64,000 nt of DNA from Bog-473 sp963807775 (GTDB lineage Bacteria; Actinomycetota; Acidimicrobiia; Acidimicrobiales; RAAP-2): NCBI GenBank assembly GCA_963807775.1, contig CAWECY010000017.1, positions 372,001-436,000 on the forward strand, written 5' to 3'. How positions within the stretch are numbered: position 1 is the first letter of the stretch; each line of letters opens with the position of its first letter. Shown one piece after another: positions 6,783-18,277 of this stretch. The notes below the pieces were generated by a model. It did not search any database and had not been told where the DNA came from. It saw only the letters and a list, made by a program, of their open reading frames with translations. A program made the position numbers and the translations under genes.

Positions 6783-9700
6783 CAGGCCGGCTCGTGTTCC
6801 TTGGCCACCTTCTGGCTCACCACCTGTGACGACCCGCCGGGCGCCATGGTGACCCCGTAGAGCGCGTCGCCGGTCTCCATTGTCCGCTTCTGGTGACTGA
6901 CGATGAGCAACTGCGCCTCGTCGCGGAACTCGTGCACGAGGGAGAGGAAGCGGGTGAGGTTGACGTCGTCGAGCGCCGCCTCGACCTCGTCCATCATGTA
7001 AAAGGGCGAAGGCCGGCTGCGGAACACGGCGAAGAGGAAGGCCAGCGCCGCCATGGAGCGTTCGCCGCCCGAGAGGAGCGAGATGCGGCGGACGTTGCGG
7101 CCCGCCGGTCGCACCTCGATCTCCACGCCGGTGTTCAACAGGTCGTCGGGTTCGAGCAGCAGGAGGCGACCCGTACCACCCGGGAAGAGCATGCCGATGA
7201 GCGTGGAGAAGTGCTCGTTCACATCGGCCGCTGCGGCGGCGAACGAGGTCATGATCTCCTGGTCCACCACGCGTACGACCTCGTGCAGCTCACGACGCGC
7301 GCCGCGCACGTCGTCCACTTGCGCCTCGAGCTCTTTGTGGCGCTCCTCCAACGCGGAGAGCTCTTCGAGGGCGAGCGGGTTCACCGGACCCAGCGCGGCC
7401 AGCTTGCGCTCCAGCTCTTCGGCGTGCTGGCGCAACGTCGTGCCTTCGGGTGCTTCGGGCTCGGGCAGGCCGTCCAGCTCGCCGGGCGTGGCGCCGAGGT
7501 CGCGGTGAATGTGCTCGAGCAGCGCCTCGGTGCGCAGGTCGACCTCGTTGGCCTCGAGGTCGAGGGCGCGGGTGCGCGTGCGCACGGCGTCGAGCCGTTG
7601 CTCGGTGGTCTGGCGGTCCTGGCGGAGGCGCTCGAGCTTCTCGCCGCCGGCGCGCACGGCGTCCACCTGGTCCTGATAGTCGTGGCGCAGCGAGTCGAAG
7701 ATGGCGTCGAGGCGCTCGTGCTCGTGCTCGACGACCTGCTCCAGGCGGGCCAGCGTCGCTCCCTCGTCTTCGAGGCGCTGGCGGCGCGCCGCGGCTGACG
7801 CCCGCTCCTCGGCATGGCCCTGCAACCGCCGCTCGACCTCGGCATGCCGCTCGTTCAGACACGCGGCGTCGCTCGGCCAGACCGGCCACGCGCACTTCGA
7901 GCTCCTGGCGTCGTCCCGACACGGCCCGACGTCGCTGCGCCAGATCGCCCCAGGCCGCCACCGCCTCCTCCAACAACGGCAACGACTGGGCCAGGCGTGT
8001 TCCCTCCGCGTGTACCTCGGCCAGGCGGCTCTCGGCCTCGACCACGGCGGCTCGGGCATCGGCCAGCTCGCCGGTCACGCGCTGCTGCTCATCCGCCGCC
8101 CGGGCGGCATCGGCCGCCGCCGTCTCGAGCGCAGCCGTGTGGCGGTCGGCGGCCCGTTCCGCGGCGGTCCGCGCGTCGCGGCAGCGCCCCAGCGCGATGC
8201 GGGCGTCGGACAGGGCGGCCCGGGCCAACCCCGCCGAGGCCGTTGCCTCCTCGGCCCGCTGCTGCGCCTCTTCGACCGCGGCCGCCGTGACCACACCCGA
8301 ACCCGAGCGCACCCGCCAACCGGTAGCCGCGAAGCGGTCGCCGTCGGGCGTGACCACCACGAGGTCCTCACGGGCCACCGAGAGGTCGATGGCCTCCTCC
8401 CAGCCGTCGACCCGGACGGCCCGGCCGACCAGCGCGTCGAGCACCGACTCCGCCACGTCACCGCCGTGCCGGGCCCGGACGTGACGCCGCACGGGCTCGG
8501 CCGAGCTACCGGATGGCAGCTCCCCGGTCCCCGTGACCGACGCCCGAGGCGCTAGCACCGCCCCGGTGACGCCGCGGTCGCGCAGCGTGGCCAAGGCCGC
8601 CTGCGCCGAGCGCCGGCCGTCCACCACGACGGCGGCCACGCCGGCGCCCGCCGCGGCCTCGAAGGCGGCGTCCCACCCGTCATCGATCTCGACCAGGTCG
8701 ACCAATGAGCCCACCACACCGTCGACATCGCGCAGCAGCTCGCGCCCTCCGGCGCCCTGCAGGTCGGACAGCGCGCGCTCAAGGGCCTCGGCCCGGGCTG
8801 CCGTCCGGTGGCGCGCCTCTTCGGCCTCGTCCGCCGCCGCCTGCGCGCTCTCCGCGGCCCCGGCCGCCGCCGCCAACTCGCTGGTACGGGTGACCACGTC
8901 CTGACCGAGCCCGGCCGTCACCTGCTCGAGTTCGGCGAGCGCCTGGGCCAAGAGGTCGGCGCGCACGGCGGCAGCCGCATTCCGCTGCTCGAGCGACTCG
9001 GCCCTCGCCCGCTGGGCGTCGATGTCCTGCTGCTCGCGCCGGACCGCGCGCTCGACCAACTCGGACCGGGTCCGCACGGTGGCCATGGCCTCGTCGGGCT
9101 CCTCGGCGGCACCCAGCGCGCCCGCCCACTTCTCGCGCAGGAGGGCCTCCTCGGCGTCGACGGCCGCCAGGACCGCCTCGAGTTCGGCCTGGTCGGCCCC
9201 ACTCCCCGACGCCGCCGCTTCGGCCTCGGCCGCCGCCAGCTCCGTCGCCAGGCGAGCCGCCTCGGCCTCGAGGGTCGAGACCACGTCGACGTCGGCCGCC
9301 GCGTCGAGGGCGGCTTCGACGCGGCGCCCTCGTTCGCGCAGCACGCCCGAGAGGCCGCGGGCGCGCTCGACCAGTCCCTGCACCCGGCCGAGCGCGTTGG
9401 CCAGGTCCTCTTCCCGGCGCGACGACAGCTCGGCCGAGGTCGACGTCGCCTCGGCATCCAGCTGCTCGAGGGCGGCGTGCAGCTCGCGCTCCTCGTCCCG
9501 GCAGACGTCGAGGCTTTGTGCCGCCGTGCGACGGCGCGTGGTCAACTCCGCCAATTCGGTGCCGGCCAAGTAGCGGCGCACCGACAACAGCTCGGAGGCC
9601 ACGGTGTCGTGCGAGCGGGCGGCGGCCGCCTGGCGCTCCAGCGGTCGGATCTGGCGCCGGACCTCGCGCACCAGGTCACCCAGGCGCTCGAGATTCTCGG

Positions 9701-10253
9701 CGGTCGCCGCCAACCGGCGCTCAGCCCGCTCCCGCCGGCGCCGGTGCTTGAGCACACCCGCCGCCTCCTCGATGATGGCCCGCCGATCCTCGGGCCGGGC
9801 GTTCAGGACCGTGTCGAGCTGGCCCTGGCCGATGATCATGTGCTGCCGACGGCCGACGCCCGAGTCACTCAGCAACTCCTGGATATCGAGTAACCGGCAC
9901 GGCGCCCCGTTGATGGCGTACTCGCTGTCACCCGAGCGGAACAGGGTTCGCGTGATCGTCACCTCGGCCAGGTCGATGGGCAGCTTGCCCGAGCCGTTGT
10001 CGATGGTGAGCGAAACCTCCGCCCGCCCGAGGGGTGGGCGCGAGGAGGTGCCGGCGAAGATGACGTCCTCCATCTTGGCCGAGCGCAACGAACGCGGCCC
10101 CTGGGCCCCGAGCACCCAGGTCACGGCGTCGACCACGTTGGATTTGCCGCTCCCGTTGGGCCCCACCACCACCGTGATCCCAGGCTCGAACTCCAACACG
10201 GTCGGATCGGCGAAGGACTTGAAGCCCTTCATGCTGAGCGACTTCAGGAACAT
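6782..10253 (-). CDS. smc: Chromosome segregation protein SMC, frameshifted near 7850-7875
   Basis: The N-terminal frame starts MFLKSLSMKGFKSFADPTVL with Walker A VVGPNGSGKSNVVDAVTWVL, long Ala/Glu/Arg coiled coils and a central hinge (about residues 500-650: DVDGVVGSLVDLVEIDDGW, AAVVVDGRRSAQAAL). Around 7850-7875 the frame is lost (after VAGLAERRR), and the +1 frame carries on LNERHAEVERRLQ through the second coil to the signature LLSGGERSMAALAFLFAVFR and Walker B FYMMDEVEAALDDVN. Joined, it is ~1157 aa, the normal SMC length; the locus is 3n+1 long, so one inserted base explains the break. SMC with ScpAB compacts chromosomes. A read-through fix would restore an intact gene. Confidence 0.93.
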
Positions 10254-10632
10254 CGGGGCGACCCTACCGGCTGCCTACGCCGCCGGGGGGACAAATGGCC
10301 GAGAACGTTGCCCCGTCGTGAGGCGTCCCACCGGCCCCGTCAGAACGGTGACCGGACCGCTCCATAACCGGATCCGCGGGAACTGGCAGAGGTGTCCCTG
10401 ACCGTATTCGGTCCGCGCCGGGGAACCTCTGTTGATCGGTATTCGGAGAGGACCGGGGATGTTGACCACTGCTGTATAGGGCTGGAGGACGGGTCATATA
10501 CACCTGTGAGAGACATGGCCGGGGGAACGCATATGCGGCAGTGAAAGACACGCCGGGAGCACCGTGAATACGGCCCAACAGCCAGGCCAGAAGGCCGACT
10601 CGGCGAAGAGCTCAGAGAGCCCGTGCGCCCGC
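10254..10632. other. 379-bp intergenic region between mutM and smc
   Basis: No convincing gene is present. It should hold the 3' end of the mutM transcript and the smc promoter; TAGGGT at 10263-10268 on the minus strand lies about 9 nt before the smc ATG and fits the leaderless pattern. Two related segments starting gtattcgg occur at 10407 and 10439, each followed by a ggaccgggg- or ccgcgccgggg-like run, a possible imperfect direct repeat. Confidence 0.5.
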
Positions 10633-11532
10633 CTACACCTGGCAGTGCTCGCAGAAGAAGGTCGAGCGGCCGCCGGCCTTGACCCGCACGATGACGTTGC
10701 GGCAGCGCCGGCACGGCTCGCCCTCGCGGTCGTAGACCTGGTGGGAGCCCTGGAAATCCCCCAGCTCGCCGAAGAGGTCCCGGTACTGCTCGTCGGCCAG
10801 CGACGACCCGCGGTGCTTGATGGCGTCGGCCAGCGTCTCGACGATGGCGCGGTACAGGCGCCGCACCTCGGTCGCCGTCAGGGAATCGGCCGGCCGGTCG
10901 TAGCGCAAGCCGGCCTGGTAGAGCATCTCGTCGGAGTACAGGTTGCCGATCCCGGCCGTGAAGCTCTGGTCCATGAGCAGGGACTTGACCCCGCCGTGGT
11001 GCTGGTGCAGCAGCAACCCGAATTGGTCCCAGCTCATGAGATCCTCAATGGGGTCGAACCCCAGGTGGGCCAGCTCGGGCACCGCCTTGCGGATGGCCGC
11101 CCCGTCCCCGCCGGCCGTCCCCGACACGGGCGACAGCGGCGTCCCGTCGGCCTTGAGCGGTGGCGTGGACACGAACAGCTCGCCGAAGGTGCGGGGGTCG
11201 ACGTAACGCAGCTCGCCGCCCTGGGTGAAGGTGATCACGACGTGGGTGTGCTTGGGCTTGGGGTCCTTGGCCGACTTCACCCGCAGCAGCTGGCCGCTCA
11301 TGCCCAGGTGCACCACCAGCGTGTCGCCGTTGTCGAGCGTCAACAGCAGGTACTTGCCCAGGCGCCCGACCGACTTGATGGTGCGACCCTCGAGCAGGGC
11401 CCTGAAGTGCTTGGCCGACGGGTGGCGCCGCACCGAGCGCCCGTTGGCCACCGCCACCGACTTGATCTTGCGCCCGACCACCTCGCGGGCCAGGTCCTGG
11501 CGGAGCGTCTCCACCTCGGGCAATTCAGGCAC
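10633..11532 (-). CDS. mutM: Formamidopyrimidine-DNA glycosylase (Fpg)
   Basis: A 299-aa bifunctional glycosylase/AP lyase that removes 8-oxoguanine. After Met removal, the catalytic Pro1 and Glu2 come from the start MPELPEVETLRQDL. Lys in GRLGKYLLL and the H2TH region (TAGIGNLYSDEMLYQAGL) are present. The C-terminal zinc finger is CRRC...FFCEHC. The start is GTG 11532, fixed by the essential Pro2; it overlaps the rnc stop by 8 nt (GTGCCTGA). It is the last gene of the acpP-rnc-mutM run. An insert of ~25 residues rich in Gly/Ala (about 130-150) is slightly longer than in E. coli. Confidence 0.96.
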   Translation of the reverse strand: MPELPEVETLRQDLAREVVGRKIKSVAVANGRSVRRHPSAKHFRALLEGRTIKSVGRLGKYLLLTLDNGDTLVVHLGMSGQLLRVKSAKDPKPKHTHVVITFTQGGELRYVDPRTFGELFVSTPPLKADGTPLSPVSGTAGGDGAAIRKAVPELAHLGFDPIEDLMSWDQFGLLLHQHHGGVKSLLMDQSFTAGIGNLYSDEMLYQAGLRYDRPADSLTATEVRRLYRAIVETLADAIKHRGSSLADEQYRDLFGELGDFQGSHQVYDREGEPCRRCRNVIVRVKAGGRSTFFCEHCQV

Positions 11533-12253
11533 CGGTCAGCTCCTCCCAGGCGTTGCGGGCCGCCTCTTGCTCCGCGTCCTTTTTGGAGCGCCCCTCGCCG
11601 ATCCCCTTGCGGTCGGCCCCGATGTACACCTCGGCCACATAGGCACGGTCGTGGTCGGGCCCGGAACCCACGACCACATAGCGGGGCGTGCCGGCGCCGT
11701 CGCGGACGGCCCGCTCCTGCAGGCGGCTCTTGTGGTCGAAGTCGTCCGGCTCCTCCCCCGCCCGCTCAATGGGGTCGCCCAGCTCGCGCAAGACCAGAGC
11801 CTCGGCGGCCTCCCAGCCGGCGTCGATGTAGACAGCGCCCAAAATGGCCTCGAAGGCGTCAGCGAGGATGGAGGCCTTGGTCCGGCCCCCCGATCCCTCC
11901 TCGCCGCGCCCGAGCAGGAGGACCTGACCGACCCCCAGTCGGGTCGCCACCTGGGCCAACACTTTGGCGTTGACCACGGCGGAACGGACCTTGGCCAGCT
12001 GGCCCTCGGGGAAGCTGGGAAAGCGGTCGTAGGTGTAGCGGGCCACCACCAGGCCGAGCACGGCGTCACCCAGGAACTCGAGGCGCTCGTTCGAGGGGGC
12101 GCCCCCGTCCTGTTCGCCGCACCAGCTGCGGTGGGCCAGGGCATGTTGGAGCAGGCTCAGGTCGCGGAAGTCATGGCCGAGTCGCTCGGCCAGCACGGCA
12201 GCCCCCTCAGCGCCGGCTTCAACCCGTCTCGAGCTTGGCGTAGACGTAGTCAA
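11525..12253 (-). CDS. rnc: Ribonuclease III
   Basis: Double-strand-specific endonuclease for rRNA and mRNA processing. The signature NERLEFLGDAVLGLVVARY carries the catalytic Glu/Asp; the second acidic site is ADAFEAILGAVYIDAGW. A C-terminal dsRBD follows (KSRLQERAV, then GEGRSKKDAEQEAARNAW). The longest frame starts at TTG 12253, 35 nt inside acpP. GTG 12196 (VLAERLGHDF) lies after the acpP stop and gives a more typical N-terminus, so the start is undecided. The predicted length is 242 or 223 aa. Confidence 0.95.
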   Translation of the reverse strand: MTTSTPSSRRVEAGAEGAAVLAERLGHDFRDLSLLQHALAHRSWCGEQDGGAPSNERLEFLGDAVLGLVVARYTYDRFPSFPEGQLAKVRSAVVNAKVLAQVATRLGVGQVLLLGRGEEGSGGRTKASILADAFEAILGAVYIDAGWEAAEALVLRELGDPIERAGEEPDDFDHKSRLQERAVRDGAGTPRYVVVGSGPDHDRAYVAEVYIGADRKGIGEGRSKKDAEQEAARNAWEELTGA

Positions 12254-12515
12254 CGGCGTCTCGCACCGTGCGCAGGTCCTCGAGATCCTCGTCGTCGATG
12301 CGGAACCCGACGGTCCGCTCCCCTAGCTCCTCCTCCAGGGCCTCGACCAGCTCGATCAGGGCCAGAGAGTCGGCATCGAGGTCCTCGACGAACGAGGCAC
12401 CTTCGGTGATCGACGACGGGTCCGTCTCCAGAATGTCGGCCAGCTGGTCCCTGATGAGCTCGAACACCCCGTTGCGGTCAAGGGGCCCCTGGTTGGTGTG
12501 GGTTTCCGCTGGCAC
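12219..12515 (-). CDS. acpP: Acyl carrier protein
   Basis: A 98-aa ACP. The phosphopantetheine attachment site is the Ser in DADSLALIELVEALEEELG. The core fold (FELIRDQLADILE ... VRDAVDYVYAKL) is complete. An N-terminal extension of ~12 residues (PAETHTNQGPLD) is unusual. The start GTG 12515 is placed by a TAGACT -10 box 6 nt upstream, suggesting a leaderless transcript that continues into rnc and mutM. plsX lies 60 nt upstream in the same direction, the classic plsX-acpP-rnc order in fatty-acid/phospholipid clusters. Confidence 0.95.
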   Translation of the reverse strand: MPAETHTNQGPLDRNGVFELIRDQLADILETDPSSITEGASFVEDLDADSLALIELVEALEEELGERTVGFRIDDEDLEDLRTVRDAVDYVYAKLETG

Positions 12516-12521
12516 ACGGCC

Positions 12522-12527
12522 AGTCTA
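12522..12527 (-). promoter_or_regulatory. -10 box of acpP
   Basis: TAGACT on the minus strand, 6 nt before the acpP GTG. It suggests acpP can be transcribed apart from plsX. No good -35 is seen. Confidence 0.5.
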
Positions 12528-12575
12528 CGTGTCACCGTCCTCTAACCGTCGGTTTATGCGCTCTGAACTGGCCTT

Positions 12576-13613
12576 TCAGGCCCTTTCCGCCGGGCGCACG
12601 GCAGCCGCCACCTGGTCCGCCAGGCCCCGGACGGCGCATTCGTGCGCCACCAGGACGGCGTTCATCATGGCCGTTGCATTCGAGGAGCCGTGGCTGATGA
12701 CGCAGACGCCGTCGGTGCCCAGGAGCATGGCCCCGCCGGTGTTCTCCGGCTCGAACTGGGCGGCCAGCGGGAGCAGGTGCGGCAGCAGGACGTCGGCCGC
12801 CCCCCGGGTGGCGTCGTCGGTGCCAAAGACCCCCAGCATGGTGTCGAACAGGAAGCGCAGGGACCCCTCCAGCGCCTTGAGGGTCACGTTGCCGGTGAAG
12901 CCGTCCGTCACGATGACGTCGGCCGGCGAGGGCAGCAGGTCACGCCCCTCCAGGTTGCCCACGAATTCGAAGCCGCCGCCCTGCTTGGCCTCCTCGACCA
13001 GGAGGTGGTGGGTCTCCTTGACCAGGGGCGTGCCCTTGGTCGGCTCCTCGCCGATGGACAGGAGCCCCACGGTGGGCGACTCGGTGCCGAAACGGGCGGC
13101 GACGTAGGCCGCCCCCATCTGGGCGAACTGCACCAGCATGGCCGGGGTGCACTCGGCGTTGGCGCCGGCGTCCACCAGGACGGCCGGGGTGCCGCCCAAG
13201 CGGGGCAGCGGCGTGGCGATGCAAGGGCGCACGACGCCGGGCAGCCGGCCCATGCGCAGCAGCGCCGCGGCCATCGTGGCGCCGGTGTTGCCCGCCGAGA
13301 CCATGGCGCAGGCCTTGCCGTCGCGCACCAGCTCGGCGCTGCGCACCAGCGAGGAGTCCTTCTTGCGCCGCACCCCGCCGGCCGGGTCCTCGTCCATGCC
13401 GATGACCTCGGAGCAGGCGACCAGCTCCAGCCCTTGCGTGTCGCCGACCTGCTCGGGCGGGCCCACCAGCACGATCCCGACGCCGTGTTCGTCCGAGGCC
13501 CGTTTGGCCCCCTCGACGATCTCCCCCGGCGCCTTGTCGCCGCCCATGGCGTCGACCGCCACGGGCAGGGTGGCCAGCGTCTCGGGCGTGGGACGCTCGC
13601 CGCGGCGGCTCAA
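12576..13613 (-). CDS. plsX: Phosphate acyltransferase PlsX
   Basis: Makes acyl-phosphate from acyl-ACP for PlsY in phospholipid synthesis. The hallmark VAVDAMGGDKAPGEIVEGA is at the N-terminus, followed by VSAGNTGATMAAAL, DAGANAECTP, NLEGRDLL and DVIVTDGFTGNVTLKALEG. The chosen start is TTG 13613, because GAGGTG lies 7 nt upstream inside the rpmF 3' end; GTG 13562 is the alternative and gives the usual shorter N-terminus. The frame also stays open far upstream, but that part is rpmF/DUF177 antiphase sequence. The gene begins 1 nt after the rpmF stop. Confidence 0.95.
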   Translation of the reverse strand: MSRRGERPTPETLATLPVAVDAMGGDKAPGEIVEGAKRASDEHGVGIVLVGPPEQVGDTQGLELVACSEVIGMDEDPAGGVRRKKDSSLVRSAELVRDGKACAMVSAGNTGATMAAALLRMGRLPGVVRPCIATPLPRLGGTPAVLVDAGANAECTPAMLVQFAQMGAAYVAARFGTESPTVGLLSIGEEPTKGTPLVKETHHLLVEEAKQGGGFEFVGNLEGRDLLPSPADVIVTDGFTGNVTLKALEGSLRFLFDTMLGVFGTDDATRGAADVLLPHLLPLAAQFEPENTGGAMLLGTDGVCVISHGSSNATAMMNAVLVAHECAVRGLADQVAAAVRPAERA

Positions 13614-13614
13614 G

Positions 13615-13794
13615 TCAGTCCACCTCGACGGCCTGGCGCCCCTTGTACCAACCGCAGTTCGGGCAGACCACGTGCGGGGTCTTGGAGGTCTGGCAGTGCG
13701 GGCACACGCTGCGGGCCGGACGCGAGAGCCGCCACGCCCCGGCCTGGTGGGACCGGCCCTTGGCCTTGGACTTCTTCTTCTTCGGGACAGCCAT
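13615..13794 (-). CDS. rpmF: 50S ribosomal protein L32
   Basis: A 59-aa protein: MAVPKKKKSKAKGRSHQAG, then a zinc ribbon CPHC...CPNC and YKGRQAVEVD at the end. All four zinc Cys are present (C+ form). Start ATG 13794. Upstream is DUF177, downstream plsX, the conserved DUF177-rpmF-plsX order linking ribosome and lipid genes. Confidence 0.97.
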   Translation of the reverse strand: MAVPKKKKSKAKGRSHQAGAWRLSRPARSVCPHCQTSKTPHVVCPNCGWYKGRQAVEVD

Positions 13795-13854
13795 GGCGGG
13801 ACTCCAAGAACGATCGGGTCGGGGTGCTCGCGGGTTTCGGACCGGCGAAGCCGG

Positions 13855-14376
13855 CTACCGGAGCACGTCGAGGTTAGCCCACCGGGGATCGACTGGGGCA
13901 ACGCAGCCGCAGTCGCCCTCATTCCGGTTGGCCCCGCACCGGGGGCAGAGGCCGGCACAGTCCTCCCGGCACAGCGGCGCCATGGGCAACTCGAGCACCA
14001 CGGCGTCGCGCACGAGGGGGCCCAGGTCGATCTCGTCGGCGGTGATCGGGTACATCTCGTCGTCGGGATCGTCGGCGAAGCGTTCGTGGACCGCAATGCG
14101 CAACTGGCCCGACACCGGCTCGGCGCAGCGCCGGCAGATGCCCACCCAGGGGGCGCTGACCGTGCCCTCGACGTCGATACCGCCCTCGAACGGCCGCAGG
14201 GTCACGTCGCATTCGGCCTCGGCGCCCGCCGGCACGACGCTGCGGCCCGGGTCGATGCCGGCCTCGTCGAGCGGGCCGGCCAGGGCCACCTCGCCCCGAC
14301 GCACCTCGTGCAGGACGGCGTCACGGTGGGAACGGCGCAGCCGCGCCACGTGGACGACGAAGGGGTCGGCGCCCAC
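13855..14376 (-). CDS. DUF177 (YceD) protein
   Basis: A 173-aa member of the YceD/DUF177 family, which almost always precedes rpmF and is linked to 23S rRNA maturation in plants and bacteria. Family features seen: PFVVHVARLRRSHRDA near the N-terminus, GTVSAPWVGICRRCAEPVSG with a CxxC pair, ELPMAPLCREDCAGLCPRCG and the terminal DPRWANLDVLR. Start GTG 14376 overlaps the upstream TAG by one base (TAGTG). Confidence 0.93.
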   Translation of the reverse strand: MGADPFVVHVARLRRSHRDAVLHEVRRGEVALAGPLDEAGIDPGRSVVPAGAEAECDVTLRPFEGGIDVEGTVSAPWVGICRRCAEPVSGQLRIAVHERFADDPDDEMYPITADEIDLGPLVRDAVVLELPMAPLCREDCAGLCPRCGANRNEGDCGCVAPVDPRWANLDVLR

Positions 14377-14940
14377 TACGACTGGTCCTGGTCGAAGAAG
14401 CCGTCCTCCTCCGTCCCGGTTCCCTCGCTCTCCGCCGCCGCCTCCACCAGGGGGGCGGCCAGCCTCGCCCGTCCGGCCTGCACCGTGCGGGTCAGGCGGT
14501 CGAGCACGATCTCCATGCCGGCCAGCTTCTGGTCGACGAAGTCCTCGGCCTGGTGGCGCAGCGTGCGCGCCTCCTCGTTGGCGTCGTCGAGGATGCGCTG
14601 GGCCACCGAGTTGGCCTGACGGACGATCTCGGTGCGCTGCACCATGTGCTCGGCCTGGGCCCGCACCTCGTCCATCAACGCCTCCGCCTCCCGGGTGCGC
14701 TCGGCCATGAACTCCTCGCGCTTCGCGCAACAGCCAGCGCGCCTGGCGCAGCTCCTCGGGCAGCGCGTCGAGCGCGGCCTGCACGAGCGAGACCACCTCC
14801 TCGCGCGAGACCATCACCGAGGACGAGAGCGGCATCGACTTCGCCGCCGCCAGGACGTCGTAGAGCTGGTGCAGGATCGACTCGATCCCGACCTCTTCGG
14901 CCGGCAGCTGCTCGTCGACGTCGAGGAACTGGTCGCTCAC
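14376..14940 (-). CDS. DivIVA/AtpF-like coiled-coil protein, frameshifted near 14725
   Basis: Starts at GTG 14940 (overlapping the coaD stop as GTGA) with MSDQFLDVDEQLPAEEVGIE, then SILHQLYDVLAAAKSMP and SREEVVSLVQAALDALPEEL. Near 14720-14730 (gaagcgcgaggag) the frame breaks; the +1 frame continues EEFMAERTREAEALMDEVRA, a long helix of Glu/Arg/Ala heptads (HMVQRTEIVRQANSVAQRIL), ending EDGFFDQDQS at 14376. Total ~187 aa; length 3n+1 fits one inserted base. Similar proteins beside coaD in actinobacteria are annotated as ATP synthase F0 B-like or cell-division initiation proteins, and function in polar growth or septation is plausible but unproven here. Confidence 0.8.
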
Positions 14941-15458
14941 AGGCCCGCCGACCCCCCTTCGTCCTCCTGACCCTCTTGGCCCTCCTGGTACTTGGCGTGG
15001 AGGTGCTTGGCCACCACCGGCGGCACGAAGGCGGATACGTCACCGCCGAAGCGGGCCACCTCGCGCACGAGCTTGGACGCCACGAAGGAGTACTTGGCGC
15101 TGGTCGGGATGAAGATGGTCTCCACGCCCGAGAGCTGGTTGTTCATCTGGGCCATCTGCATCTCGGTCTCGAAGTCGGAGACGGCCCGCAGCCCGCGGAC
15201 GATGGCCGACGCCCCGACGTCCCGGGCGACGTTGACCAGCAGCGTGGACACCGAGACGATGCGCACGGTCGGCAGGTGGGCCACCACCTCCTCCAACATG
15301 GCCTCGCGCTCCTGGAGGTCGAAGAGGGGCTTGCCCTTCTGGGGGTTGCGCAGTGCGGCCACGACGACCTCGTCGAAGAGGCGGCTGGCGCGCTCCACGA
15401 TCTCGAGATGCCCGTTGTGGAAGGGGTCGAAGGAACCCGGGAAGAGACCGACCTTCAC
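14937..15458 (-). CDS. coaD: Phosphopantetheine adenylyltransferase
   Basis: Converts 4'-phosphopantetheine and ATP to dephospho-CoA. The nucleotidyltransferase motif GSFDPFHNGHLEIVERA and the PPAT motif RGLRAVSDFETEMQMAQMN are intact; ISSS-like SAKYSFVASKLVREVA is the C-terminal motif. Length 173 aa; the tail QEGQEGQEDEGGSAGL is a nonconserved acidic extension. Start GTG 15458 overlaps the rsmD stop (GTGA). The rsmD-coaD pair is widely conserved. Confidence 0.97.
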   Translation of the reverse strand: MKVGLFPGSFDPFHNGHLEIVERASRLFDEVVVAALRNPQKGKPLFDLQEREAMLEEVVAHLPTVRIVSVSTLLVNVARDVGASAIVRGLRAVSDFETEMQMAQMNNQLSGVETIFIPTSAKYSFVASKLVREVARFGGDVSAFVPPVVAKHLHAKYQEGQEGQEDEGGSAGL

Positions 15459-16006
15459 GAGCCGGCGCCGTTGCGATGAGCCACGGTGATGAGCGTACCG
15501 CCGTACCGGCGCTCTCTCGTGACCACCCAACCCCCGGGCAGCGGCACCGGCGCGGCCGACTCCAGCACGGCCGTTTCGGCCCGCAGCGCTCCGAGGAGGG
15601 CGGCCCAGTCGGCGTAGGCGTAGGGCGGGTCGCACAGCGCGAGGTCGAAAGCCTCCCGCTCCCCCGCCACCTGGAGCCAGCCCGGCAGCGACGCCCGCAC
15701 GAGCGTGGCGGGCACGTCGGCCAGCCCGACCGCATCGAGATTCCGGCGGACGGCGGCCAACGCGTCCGGGTCCAGGTCGACGAAGGTGGTCGACGCCGCC
15801 CCCCGTGACAAGGCCTCGACGCCGAGGGCGCCACTGCCGCAGAACAGGTCGACCACGCGCAGGCCGTCGACGCCGCCCAGCGAGCCCAGGATGTCGAAAA
15901 TGGACTCGCGCACGCGGTCCGACGTCGGCCGGACCGTCTTCGGCAGCTTGGCGGACAGCCGGCGCCCGCGGCTCCGGCCCCCGATGACGCGCATCGGACC
16001 CACCAT
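15455..16006 (-). CDS. rsmD: 16S rRNA (guanine966-N2)-methyltransferase RsmD
   Basis: A 183-aa SAM-dependent methyltransferase. RVIGGRSRGRRLSAKLPK and TSDRVRESIFDILGS are the family N-terminus. VVDLFCGSGALGVEALSRGA binds SAM, and the catalytic DPPYAYADW motif is present. Start ATG 16006 or the internal ATG at 15994 (MRVIGG). It overlaps coaD by 4 nt. Confidence 0.95.
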   Translation of the reverse strand: MVGPMRVIGGRSRGRRLSAKLPKTVRPTSDRVRESIFDILGSLGGVDGLRVVDLFCGSGALGVEALSRGAASTTFVDLDPDALAAVRRNLDAVGLADVPATLVRASLPGWLQVAGEREAFDLALCDPPYAYADWAALLGALRAETAVLESAAPVPLPGGWVVTRERRYGGTLITVAHRNGAGS

Positions 16007-16078
16007 ACGGCCGTTCCCCCGCCGCGCTGCGGCGTTCCGGTGCCGCCGGCGCGACGAGAGGGCGGCGAGAGGGCGGCC

Positions 16079-18269
<2,191 letters not shown>

Positions 18270-18277
<8 letters not shown>

